A DNA stretch of 64,000 bases from Nepenthes gracilis (lineage: Eukaryota > Streptophyta > Magnoliopsida > Caryophyllales > Nepenthaceae): NCBI GenBank assembly GCA_033239525.1, contig BSYO01000004.1:18142037-18206036 (forward strand). Reading direction: 5' to 3'. Shown piece by piece: positions 46,457 to 57,200 of the stretch (within the stretch, counting starts at the first letter, position 1; every line of letters begins with the position of its first letter). The translations under genes were made by a program, and so were the position numbers. Under the pieces are notes generated by a model. The model was not told the origin of the DNA and did not search any database. It saw nothing but the letters and a program-made list of their open reading frames with translations.

Positions 46457-48515
46457 ACAGCGGCTGATGTATTATGTCAGCAAGGTCCTAATTGACACCG
46501 AGACTTGCTACCCACATGTCAAAAGGGTCACACTAGCGCTCTTCTACTTTTCCCATAAGCTGCACCTATACTTCCAGGTGTACAAGATCATCGTCCTGAC
46601 CGATCAACTATTAAAAGGAATCCTATATAGGCGAAACACATATGGGCGACAAATCAAATAGGCCATTGAGTTGGATGTGTTCGACGTGGAATTTCAACCG
46701 CAGTCAGCCATGAAGGGCCAGGCCCTTGCGTATTTCCTCTTGAGACCATGACCCAAATTCACGATGCCCCCGACATTGCCGCTGACATAGATCTGTTAGA
46801 GACCCCAATTTGAACCCTGCATTTCGATGGATCATCAATGCAAGTGAGCAGTGGAGTCGGCGTGGTCTTGTAGAGTTTGGAGAGGTCTGAGATAAAATAT
46901 TCGATAACCCTCGGATTTGCAGCCACTGACAACATGGCAGAATTTGAAGCGTTGCTCGCTGGATTTTGGCTAGTGAAGGAATGTTTGGCCAATTCTCTGG
47001 TCGTCTACAACGATTCAGAGTTGGTCATCAACTAGTTCTGTGGGAGCTTTGAGGCGTTGAACCCTTTGCTCATGAGGTACTTTACTAGAGTGAATGGCTT
47101 GGCCCAAGTATTTGACAAGATCGAGATGACCCACATCCTGAGAGAGAAGAACTAGAAGGCAAACCAGTTGGCAAAGGCCAAAGTGATTGGGAACCAGGAA
47201 GGGTATGCTAGAAACATGTGAGAAGTCCTAACCGTCCCGAGTATTGACAACCTTGAGCTTGAGGTGCTGCAGGTAGCTGATGGCGAAAAATGGATGACCC
47301 CGTATAAGAGATACCTCACAAATGGCCTCCTACCAAATGATCTAAAAAAAGCTAAGCATATAAAGAGAACGATCGGCTAGTATGCCATTGTGGACTGGGG
47401 GTTATACCATCGCGGATACTCAACCCCCTATATGAAGTGCCTTACACCACAGGAAGCATACTACACGCTAGGCGAGGTACACGTTGGTGGCAAGAACCTC
47501 GCCTTCAAGATCATACGGTAGGGCCTCTACTGGCCCTCAATTAAGTGCAACACTATGGACTTTATCGAGAAATTCGAAAACTATCAAGTCCATGGGAGCC
47601 TAACCCATCAATTGCACATAGAGCTACACACCTTGTAAGAGCCTTGGCCGTTCGCATAGTGTGGCTCAACATACTCAAACCTTTGCTCGTAGCATCCGAG
47701 CAGAAAAAATTCATTATAATTGATATCGACTACTTCATTAAGTGAGTTGAGGTAACTCCACTAGCACGGATTACCGAGCAGAGTGTAATAGAATTCATTC
47801 ATTAGAGCATCGTGTGCCAGTTGAAATTTTTTGAGGTCATTATAACCGACAACGGGATCCAATTCATCGGTAAGCTACACTAAGTACTGTGTGAGCCTGT
47901 TGATCAGGATGATTCACACCTCCGTCGCCTACTTGCAAGCTAACACGCAAGCGAGGTAACAAATCGGACGCTATTGCATGGGCTGAAGACAAAGCAGGGA
48001 GACACTGGGGGCTTCTAGGCGGACGAGCTACCATCCCTGTTATGATCATACCAAACAACTCTAAGAGAGACAACTCGTAAGACATCCTTTAATCTCTACT
48101 ATGGGACGAGGGCAGTTATTTTGATTGAAGTTGGGCTGCCCAACCTTTAGATCGAATGTTTTGACCTAACTAGTAAATCCCAAAGACTTAGGGAGCAACT
48201 CGACCTGCTCGAGAAAGCTCGAGACATAGCACACTTAAGGACGGAGGCCTACCAGCAATGTATCACATGATACTCCAATAAAAGGACAAAAGCTTGCCAA
48301 TTTAAGGTAGGGGATTTAGTCCTATGGAGTGTAGAGGTAATGGGCAAGATCGCCCGCTATAACAAGTTCTTCCCGAATTGGGAGAGACCATTCCTCATCT
48401 CAACAATCCTCTAGAATAAAACGTATAAGTTATGCACTCAGGATGGCAAATTGGTCCCAAAAACCTGGAATGTCACCCACCTCTAAAAGGTACTACTAGT
48501 AAGTCTTAACTGAGC
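46457..48515 (+). pseudogene. RNase H, second RNase H and integrase of element C
   Basis: RNase H: MYYVSKVLIDTETCYPHVKR and KLHLYFQVYKIIVLTDQLL from 46467. Second RNase H: LHFDGSSMQ near 46825, SGVGVVL, and AATDNMAEFEALLAG near 46920, then YNDSELVIN; the D-G-S, E and D-S-E residues of the fold are visible. Integrase: EVHVGGKNLAFKIIR near 47475 and GLYWPSIK (zinc-finger region), then KFIIIDIDYFIK near 47705 and ITDNGIQFIG near 47840 with two core Asp. The C-terminal LREQLDLLEKARDIA, FKVGDLVLWSVE and FPNWERPFLIS (48190-48420) ends at THL-KVLL near 48490. Stops and shifts are frequent. Confidence 0.75.
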
Positions 48516-49602
48516 TTAGGTAAGATTGGCATGCATTATCTCAAATACTTGTAAATGCATCACGTTACACTTAATGTAATTATTGTTTGCACCTGCTCAT
48601 GTGAATGTGTGTTTGCATAAAAATGTATAAAATCAAATGACCTAGAGTGCGCCTAAGTCTGGTGAATCCTCATTTACTTGTTACAAAACCTCAATCCATA
48701 CTAAGCGGTCCATATGTGGTCAAATTTGAACATTGGGTCCAACAACTGAGCGGCCCATAGATAGTTAAATTTAAACCTCAGTCCTATCAGAGAGCGGTCC
48801 CCCGGCAGTCAAACACTCAGGCCTGAGGGCTGCTGGAGCACCCGACCAAGTTGCCACTAAAATCTTAGGAGGCTTTTACAGCATGTGTGCCACGACCTCC
48901 CTCTGAGGGAGAAGAGCACCATCAGCCGGTGAGGTTGACAGACTAGGATTAGATGCATATAAGTTACGATGTCTTTCAACAAGACCAAGCATTGATACGG
49001 TAATGTGTTGACGATGGTCTACGATTTTGCCGAAGCTCACCGGCTGCGGCCATGAAACCTAGCCGGCTTTAATGAGGCCTACCCACGGGCGTGCAACAAC
49101 ATCCCACTCCTGGGATAGAGCACCCCGTAAAATCAGAGTTCCATGACATTCTCTCAAGGGAACGAGCATGATCGGAAAAATACGCCCAAGATAAGCCCAA
49201 TGACTATAGCAACAACGCTTAGTTGGCAACACAAAGGAAAGCATTTCCACAAAAAAACACACACAAGCAATAACAGAGATCTCAACGATCTGCCGAATTT
49301 TATTATAAAAGATCAAAAATATACAAATGGTCATTCGCCCAAGGAGAATACAAAATTGGCCTGTGGCCCGAAGGGAGAACGATCCAAAGGTTGAGGGCTC
49401 CCTTGCGAGTAAGATGAAGGAGTGATGACATCGTGAGAAGAGTCCACCAAGTCTGACCGCCACCAAGCACTAGTGTTTTTCGGGTGGAAAAATGAAACTG
49501 GAAAGCTAGAAACTACTAGATTCACAATGCGGCGACACAAGTCGATGCCAACCTAATATCTGTGCTCTAGGGCACCCCTAATCTCATTCGTGCTAAAGGT
49601 AG
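48516..49602 (+). mobile_element. Post-integrase region of element C with 46-bp repeats
   Basis: The blocks match those of element B from about 6061. Repeats with GCGGTCC-AT--GTCAAATTTGAAC cover about 48690-48835. No gene is recognised on the plus strand. On the minus strand the stretch just before 49600 would be the 3' end of the antisense ORF transcript. Confidence 0.5.
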
Positions 49603-51242
49603 TCAAAAGCTCCATTTTAAGCCGAAGGTTCTCACCTCAAAGCGAGCACAGTGCAGCTCCCGCTCACGATGCGAATTCTCAAGAGAGGAGATCCTCACCT
49701 TGGCCTTAGACAGCTCACATTCGTGATGGGAGATTTGCTCTGTCACAACTCTAAGCTCCTCTAGATTGACATAGGTCCGGGCCAAGTAGTCGGTGAAGGT
49801 TGTCAGTCGGCGGATCCTCTCCTATTGTTGGGAGCAGAAAATCAGTCAGTCAAGGCAATAAAAAAAGTAACAAAAAGAGACAACAGGGAACACAAAAGAC
49901 CTCCTCAGCTAGAAATGACTCCTTCGAGGGTGGGCAACTTGATGTAGCCTCCTTTGGAGCCGAGATTCCCACAACATCCTCGCACTCCCCCAAGACCACT
50001 AGCATAGGAGGCTCAGAGCAAAGCCCCTTGTCGACCTCCTCGACACTCTCCTCAGCTGTGCCAAAAGCAGGCTCGACCTTTGCCTCCCCTTGGGTTTCAG
50101 GCTCTGAGGACTCGGCACAAAGTCCCTCAGTAGACTCTATGGTCTCAGCCGCCTCCATCGTCTTAAAAGCTTAAAGTTCTAAGGACTCAAGGGAATGCCC
50201 TCCAGCAGCCTCCTTGATCCCAACGGTCATGCCATGCTCCATCGCTCCAGGACTTGCCACCTCATGGCCCTTGTTGGATAACCCCACTAGGATGTTAGCC
50301 ATCCAATCTCCACAACAAACTTTCTCATTAACGACAGCGGGAAGGCACTGGATGGGATCCTCTCATTGGGACACTGTAGCGATGGAAACACCACACTGAC
50401 CCAGATTAGCTGCCAGAACTGGCCCCTCATGGGTGCCCTCCTAGTTGCCTGTAGCTAACGCAAGATGTCCAGAAGGCTCACCACCAATAGCCGACTTAGT
50501 GACTCCAGATGCCTAGCCCAATGAGGATGCGAATGTAGGAGTCATCCTCCTGAAAGACCTCTTGGACCAACGCACTTGCTCCAGCATTGCCTCATCTTCC
50601 CCAGGGGAAATGGAAGAATCAGAAGAAGTATGGAAAGAGGAGGCGCATTGTCGCTTGGCCAACAAACTGGAGGGCTCACGAATGACCAATGGCAAGTGGC
50701 ACAACGCTAGCCATCTCAGAGCCGGGCCCCACACGGCAGCGGCAAAGTCTTCTGGGATCAACTGGTAACCCCTTTCCCATAAGGTGCTCGCGTGCCCCTG
50801 AATAAGGTCCGTCAATTGCTTCTCTAGGACCACCTGGTGATGCTCCAAGAATCTGGTCAGACTAGGCCACACATTCCCCCACTCGCTGGAAATGGCCCAG
50901 TCAGAAGGGACTTTCAGATAGAAATAGTGGTCTTTCCACGTCTTCATTGAATCTGGATTCACTCCCTTGAAGTTAAAGCCTGGGTGCGGAGATAGCAAAG
51001 CCCAGTCTGTGGTCTGGGTGAAGTGAAAAATAGCCCTCACTGAACTGATGCTGAATTGGTAGCCATGATAGTGTGAGAAGACGCATAAAGACACTAAGTA
51101 TTGGATGGTGTTGGGCTAAAGCCTCGCTACCAGAACTCCCAGAGCCATCAAGATGCCATACAACTCTGGCAGCACCAAAAAACAGAGTCCACCCTGCAAG
51201 TGAATCTCGTACATGATAATAAATCTCTCCATCGGGGAGCAA
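49603..51242 (-). pseudogene. Decayed antisense ORF of element C, homologue of the ORF in F
   Basis: Reading leftward from 51242: a first piece, then the frame at 51094-50513 with SLCVFSHYHGYQFSISSVRAIFHF, WALLSPHPGFNFKGV, TWKDHYFYLKVPSDWAISSEWGNV and DFAAAVWGP. These match in order RYLVSLCVF, LDWITMTHRPDFFL, RWKDKFFFLG, WAVPFKWGNV and FEEAKWGP of the ORF in element F. Next come an acidic Glu/Ser/Pro-rich part (50158-49850) and a heptad-bearing part (49785-49603, with HHECELSKAKVRISSLENS), like the acidic and coiled-coil parts in F. It lies after integrase and runs opposite to C, as in other Tat elements. Stops between the parts mark it as broken. Confidence 0.6.
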
Positions 51243-51310
51243 GCTATGTCGTCTTCATCTGGCAACAAGAATGCTATGTTCCTCGAAATCCTAAACTAGA
51301 AGGATAGCAA

Positions 51311-51956
51311 TTGGACGTCACAAAACATTATTTGATTTTATCTTAAATCTTTCATTTTCTTCTTTCCCTATCTTGTTTTCTCTTTTCTTTTACTCTCACC
51401 TCTCAAGATTTAATTGCAAATGAACCAAAATTGGCCAAGGGGTGTCTGAGCAGTTGTTAGGAGTGGATATAATATTAAGTCGTAATTCGTACTATATAAG
51501 AGTGCCCTTTAGATGTACATTATAGTAACATTCTAATCTAAATGTGTATATGCATAACTTGAGCATATTTAATACATAGACATTTTGTCTAAAATGTATG
51601 TATTTATAGATCAGGTACATGTCATATACTATTCGACTTAATTTATTTCAGTCTAATACTTAATTTTTGACCCAAAAACTTAATTAACCTCAAAAAGTTA
51701 TTAATTTAATTAAATTAATTATTATTAAAATAATATTTTAGAATTTATACATTACACCACACTTTGATCCTTTAGTTAGATTGGCTTGAAGAATTTTTGG
51801 CCAACTTTGTGAGAAGGTGGTGTGGTGCTCACTTGTTTGGTTCACTTCATCTTACTTGTTACACATTTTCATCCTTTGGCTGGTTATTAGGAGTCGACTA
51901 GGTATAATAAATGCTGCTAATCTTTTATTCAATCACTCAATATTCATATTAGTTAT
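51311..51956. other. AT-rich flank before the copia-like LTR
   Basis: AT-rich sequence with no recognised ends. It may be the start of the native upstream region of the ARF gene, since the solo LTR that follows splits it. Confidence 0.35.
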
Positions 51957-52705
51957 TGTTGGGTTTTGGACACTTATTTGTGAGTGTCACAATAATCATA
52001 TAGTTATCGGAAAGGTCATGTAATATTCATCTGAGAATTACAGTGTTCGCGTGTAAAGCGTTTGTAATGAGTGCTCAACCGCCGAATCTAAGGGCGCCTG
52101 CACTTGAGGTGCACACGAGGGGTGTTTGAGCACCGAAGATAGTGGTGCTCACACCGCGAGGTGCGCCTAATGAGCTATCGAGCATGGCTCGCAGTATAAA
52201 AATTTGCCTAATACATTTTTAGGGCATTATGAAATCAAATTGTACACTAAGAGTGCCACATAGAGAGAGATGAGAGAAAAAGAGAGAAGATAAAGATATT
52301 CGACATCTGATTGAGGTCTAATTAGAGTTTCATTCTTCACCAAGGTTGTATACGTTGTTCTAGAATAAATTTTTAGGGCGTATTTGGTTTGGTTGCTTTT
52401 GTTTCTTATTGTACTTTCTCTTATGAGTTGTTGGATATTTTAAAGGGGTTACAATCAATTATTTTTCACTCGGGATTGTAATAAAGGGATTTCGGAGGGG
52501 GTTACTTGTAATCGATATTTTTATAGTAAATTTATTCAGAATCTATCTCGTAATTTTTTTCTTAGTTAAAAAAGATTTTTCACGTTAAAAACGTTATATG
52601 TTATTGTGTTTCTCGTATTTATGAGTTCGGTGGTTGATATTTGATGGGGAGTTTGGATTTTATTCTATTGCACCGAATTGTATGCGTTCGGGTCAAACCC
52701 CAGCA
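51957..52705 (+). mobile_element. Copia-like solo LTR upstream of the ARF gene
   Basis: It starts TGTTGGGTTTTGGACAC and ends GGTCAAACCCCAGCA, which are inverted matches, and is flanked by GTTAT at 51952-51956 and 52706-52710. TATAAAAA stands at 52195. The tail TTTTTCACGTTAAAAACG and a GTTATTGTGTTTCTCG stretch are typical of copia LTRs. It is 749 bp. The perfect duplication suggests a fairly recent insertion. Confidence 0.75.
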
Positions 52706-52710
52706 GTTAT

Positions 52711-53251
52711 GATGGTTCCTATATGTCCTGTCTTATCATCGAGGAATTATGACTTGGTTACAAAGCTAATACAACTAAGCTTCCTCCCAAACTAAGTCAA
52801 TCGATTGGTCGCACAACTAAGCACATGGATCGCTAATCTAACTTGAAGAAGTGAAGTAAATCAGATATGCATTCACTTAGATTGATGAAGTGTAATCTGA
52901 ATTAGATCAGGAAGCTACTGCCACTAACTTATCAATGGCTGTTGTCTGCGACTATATTAGTGAGCTGCTGATTTATGCTTATCCTTCTTGATGTTTGATC
53001 TGAATGTGTACTGATGCTTCAGATATGTGCTACCGACAACAAATGAGTAGCAATGTGCACCATAAATCAAGGCAGAAAGTACCGTACACACCAGCGTATG
53101 CACTGAATCGGAAACGTACAGATAGATATACGCGTAAGGAGCTCCAATAATACGACAGCGTCCACCAAAAACAAAACAACAGCATGCATTAAAGAAATGA
53201 GAATTTAGGCGGAATGTGAAGTGAATTTGGGATGAATTTAATGAGGGGAGT

Positions 53252-53253
<2 letters not shown>
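52711..53253. other. Upstream region of the ARF gene
   Basis: The native-looking DNA between the solo LTR and the (GA)n tract. No ORF is credible. I looked for the auxin response core TGTCTC and its complement here and saw no clear pair. Confidence 0.4.

Positions 53254-53291
<38 letters not shown>
53254..53291. repeat. (GA)n microsatellite near the ARF transcription start
   Basis: About 18-19 GA units. GA/CT tracts are common around plant transcription starts and 5' leaders, so it may lie in the core promoter or leader. Confidence 0.85.
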
Positions 53292-53294
<3 letters not shown>

Positions 53295-53370
53295 ATGTCC
53301 GCGACGAGAGAAGCACGCTTAGGTAAAATAATATTTTCAGGAGCTGCTTTTTCTCTCTCTAGTCTACTTC

Positions 53371-53418
53371 ATGTCGGCTTCCTCGTTAAAAAGCTGCCTA
53401 CCTTTGCCTACCTTCTGA
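53371..53418 (+). promoter_or_regulatory. Upstream ORF 1 in the ARF leader
   Basis: An ATG opens 15 codons and a TGA. It lies in the C/T-rich part presumed to be first leader exon. It counts only if transcription starts before 53371. Confidence 0.35.
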
Positions 53419-53883
53419 ATTCCCGGCGCCTCCTCTTTCCTCCCCTCACCGACCTTTTTCTCTCTCTTCGTCTAGGCACCCCCGCACCTTTCCACCCTCT
53501 CTATCTACGGATCTCTTTCTTCGGAGCTCAATTTTAGCTCCCGGAATAACTCAGCAAGCTCCTGGACGGTGAATATACTCTCCCCGCTGGAATTCTGGAC
53601 TGTTGCAATTCTTCATCTGATTTCTGACTCTTGGTTGGTTGAGGTTGTTTGCGGCTGTTAGTTCAAGAATTTCATCAGGATTTCGCCTTTTTTGGAGGCG
53701 AGGTTGTGAGGTTAGCTCCAGGATTCCCATTTTTGCAAAGCGGGGCAGGTTTGCAGAAATTGTCGCTATCTGTCGAATTCCGGATGAAATAAAGCCATTA
53801 GATTGGACGAGGAAGCTGCTAATCTCAGTAATTTCTGGTAGTAGACATCGTTGGATTCAAGGTGCAATGATCCTTTCCTGAAG

Positions 53884-54023
53884 GTAAAAGGGGGGGGGGA
53901 CGAAAAGCTTAATCTAGCTGGCGAAGCTGCTGTGAATTGCTAACTATTATAAAGGTTGCTATTCTTTGGTAGAGTATCTAACCTATATCGCATTTACGGA
54001 GAATTTTACTCTGTTTTAACTAG
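53884..54023 (+). other. Probable intron in the ARF 5' leader
   Basis: AAG|GTAAAA at 53884 and a TTTTAACTAG acceptor ending at 54023 bound 140 bp. The donor is followed by a run of ten G. ARF genes often have an intron in the leader. It is a prediction from splice-site patterns. Confidence 0.4.
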
Positions 54024-54048
54024 GTGTTGGAGTGCTTATCGACGTCGA

Positions 54049-54072
54049 ATGCGGTGGAGAAGCGGAGGGTAG
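54049..54072 (+). promoter_or_regulatory. Upstream ORF 2 in the ARF leader
   Basis: A 7-codon frame plus stop, MRWRSGG, after the presumed leader intron. Confidence 0.35.
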
Positions 54073-54138
54073 TTGTAATTTTTTCAGAGGGAGTGAGTTA
54101 CCGCTGCAATTATTGGTTCACTGGAGGAGGACTTTGTC

Positions 54139-54180
54139 ATGTATGATTGTCCAGGCTGGCAGTTGCTGGAAAGGAATTGA
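54139..54180 (+). promoter_or_regulatory. Upstream ORF 3 in the ARF leader
   Basis: A 13-codon frame plus stop, which overlaps the longer upstream ORF at 54143 in another frame. Confidence 0.4.
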
Positions 54181-54217
54181 TTGTTTATGTAATCCATTTA
54201 ATTTTGTTAGAGGCTGA
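54143..54217 (+). promoter_or_regulatory. Upstream ORF 4, ending four bases before the ARF start
   Basis: A 24-codon frame plus stop, beginning MIVQAGSCWKGID. Its TGA ends at 54217 and the ARF ATG begins at 54222. Such closeness would make re-initiation at the main ATG inefficient. Upstream ORFs that limit translation are known from other ARF genes such as ARF3 and ARF5 of Arabidopsis. Confidence 0.45.
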
Positions 54218-54221
54218 AGCC

Positions 54222-57200
54222 ATGAAGGTTCCATCAAACGGTTACATGGTCAATTCTGCAGAAGGTTTGATGTATTTGTTTGTATGCATTTTCATTTCCT
54301 TAAGTGATCAAGTACCTTCATTATGTACTGATTAGATGATCAAGTATACTGATTAGATGTTTTTTAGAACCGACTGTATACCTTCTCATAACTACGCGGA
54401 AGCTGTTATACAGATATAGAACTGATTATCCTTATAGAAGTGATTATCCATAGCAATACTCCACTATAAAATTAAAAAGACAAAATGTCGGCTAATTATG
54501 ATCCTTTGATCATTTCTGAGTCGAATACTTGCTTTATTGTAGTTTGGATATCATAATCAATATTCCTTTCTTGTGTTAACTTCAATTTTGATTTTGGTTT
54601 GTACTAAGAGGTTGTCATCTCTATATTCTGGGTGGCACCAGGAGCAGGAAAGGTCATTCATTCAGAGTTGTGGCATGCTTGTGCTGGGCCATTGGTTTCT
54701 CTGGCCCCTGTAGGAAGTCTTGTCGTTTACTTTCCCCAGGGTCACAGTGAACAAGTATGTTATTCCTTTTGTACTCAAATATGGTTACATGCTTTCATTC
54801 TCTTACTGATAAGAAGTTATATGATGATCCTATTCCCAGGTGGCAGCAACTATGCAAAAGGAGACTGATAGTATCCCAAACTATCCGAATCTTGCTTCCA
54901 AGCTAATTTGCATGCTCCATAATGTCATATTACATGTAAGGCAGCCTCCATTGGTTTTCTTGTAAGTATCCTGAATAAATTCTCGGCTACAATGTCCACG
55001 TTTTTAACCCTGACAAAAGATTGGGGCAACCATATAGTGGATTCATGCTATTGGCGATCTTTATGGCAGTCAGGAAGAAGTCTGCGTCCTTGGATCCTCT
55101 AGGTGTAAATTGAATTGGTGCCTTAGGGTTTGAGGATAATCACCTGGGCACATCTGTCTGGCGTTTTCATCTATTTTCATTTTACATTCTTGAAAAATGA
55201 AAATTGAGAATGAGTTCTCCAAATTGGCAAATCATGAACTAGAGTATATTCTAATGTGTGAAGGGAAATGGGTTTTATGTTTGCACTGGGCCGGATACCA
55301 CACATATGTGGTGAAACCTGACTTGCCTTTTCTCTGGCATTTTCATCTATTTTCATTTTACATTTTTTTTTATTTCTTGAAAAACGAAAATTGAGAATGA
55401 GTTCTCCAAATTGGCAAATCACGAACTAGAGTATATTCTAATGTGTGAAGGGAAATGGATTTTTTCTTATAATTATTATTGACGAATGTTTTATGTTCCA
55501 TACATTGTTGCTTAATGGTTTTAACTATTTACAATTTGATGTCAGGCTGATCCAGAAACTGATGAAGTTTATGCACAGATGACACTTCAACCAATTAACA
55601 AGGTATGTTGCCATTATTTTAGGGTTTAATTGACGATCCACTCCATTCAAGCTTGCTGCTTGTAATTACTTCTTCCATATAATGAATTAGAAGTATCTGT
55701 CCTGCAGGTTGACAAGGAAGCTTTACTAGCATCGGAGATTGGCCTCAAACAAAGCAGGCAGCCTGCAGAGTTCTTCTGCAAAACTCTTACAGCCAGTGAC
55801 ACTAGTACTCACGGCGGATTTTCTGTACCTCGTCGAGCTGCTGAGAAAATCTTTCCACCTCTGGTGCATACTAATTACTCCTGTGAAGCTTAATCGTGTT
55901 GGGTTTAAATACTGGCCATCTTTATTGTGTTCATGTCCCTCTGCTCTGCACCTATCTTATTCCTGTGCTTACGTGGAAGATGTTTGATAGGATTTTTCTA
56001 TGCAACCGCCAGCCCAAGAGCTGGTAGCTAAAGATTTGCATGGCCAAGCATGGACATTCAGACATATCTATCGGGGTATTTTTCCTGTGTTTGCTCCTCT
56101 CAATTCTTTGTTTGGTCTAGATATGCTGGTCAGTGCTGCATAAATCATTCAATGGCTACTCTGTCGTACCCTAGCTTTAGTAGTACATGCATTAGATGTC
56201 AAATTGCTACTATTTGTTCAGATCACAATCCAGTTTCACTATTTCCTTGGCATCCTCTAATTAATTGGAAATAGTAGTTAGCATATTTAGCTTGCTCGAG
56301 GGATTAGTTGGTTAACTATTCTATCTAGTTCAAAACAACTAGATTTGGCACTGCAGCAGCATCCTGCTTCTCTGTTGCTGGAACAGTTCATATTATTGTT
56401 ACTCCCCTACACAAAAACTTATTATATGGTGTCATGGATAAAATTCACATAGCCTTGCTGAAGATCAGAGAGACAGTATGTTGAATATTGAATCAAATTT
56501 TACTGTGACTTCTAATATTGGGGATAATGCTGCATCTTTTCCTAATTTCAGGTCAACCAAAGAGGCACTTGCTGACTACAGGTTGGAGTGTCTTTGTTAG
56601 CTCAAAAAGATTGTTTGCTGGTGATTCTGTTCTCTTTATAAGGTATGGATTACCATGTCACAAATTCCAGCTATTCATTCATTGCCTTGATCATGGAGCT
56701 TAATTGAATGATTATGGCTTTCAGAGATGAGAAGTCACAACTTCTCTTAGGTATACGGCGTGCTAATAGACAGCAGCCTGCCCTTGCTTCATCAGTCATA
56801 TCCAGTGACAGCATGCATATTGGAATTCTCGCTGCTGCAGCTCATGCCGCTGCTAATTACAGCCCATTTACTATATTTTATAATCCACGGTACTTCACTG
56901 ACGTCCCTTGCCTTGGTATTTCTGGGTCAACGCCCATGGAAAAGTCCTTGTATAACATAATAACTTTTTTATATCATTTTGACAGGGCTAGTCCATCTGA
57001 GTTTGTGATACCCTTAGCCAAGTACAACAGAGCTATGTACACCCAAGTTTCTTTGGGTATGCGCTTTAGAATGATGTTTGAAACTGAGGAATCTGGGGTA
57101 AGAAGATACATGGGTACTATTACTGGTGTCAGTGACCTTGATCCAATGCGATGGAAAAACTCTCAGTGGCGTAATCTCCAGGTAATGTTCTGCCACTATT

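Larger units (their letters stand above)
40842..51310 (+). mobile_element. Element C: Tat-lineage Ty3/gypsy element with two nested solo LTRs
   Basis: Order on the plus strand: gag fragment, reverse transcriptase, RNase H, a second RNase H-like domain, integrase, 46-bp repeats, then an antisense ORF. Protease is lost by a deletion that joins gag to reverse transcriptase. Two chromovirus solo LTRs (41214-43303 and 44070-46456) interrupt it. The second RNase H domain and the antisense ORF are features of the Tat lineage. Its own LTRs were not found: copy 2 of the GC-rich LTR adjoins the left end and native-looking DNA the right. Confidence 0.7.

Noticed and set aside
49800..50174. Plus-strand frame of 124 codons rich in Ser
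   Set aside because: It is opposite to the acidic part of the antisense ORF of element C, which better explains the open frame.
53639..53881. 80-codon frame in the ARF leader
   Set aside because: It has no ATG at its start and runs up to the presumed leader intron; no family similarity.
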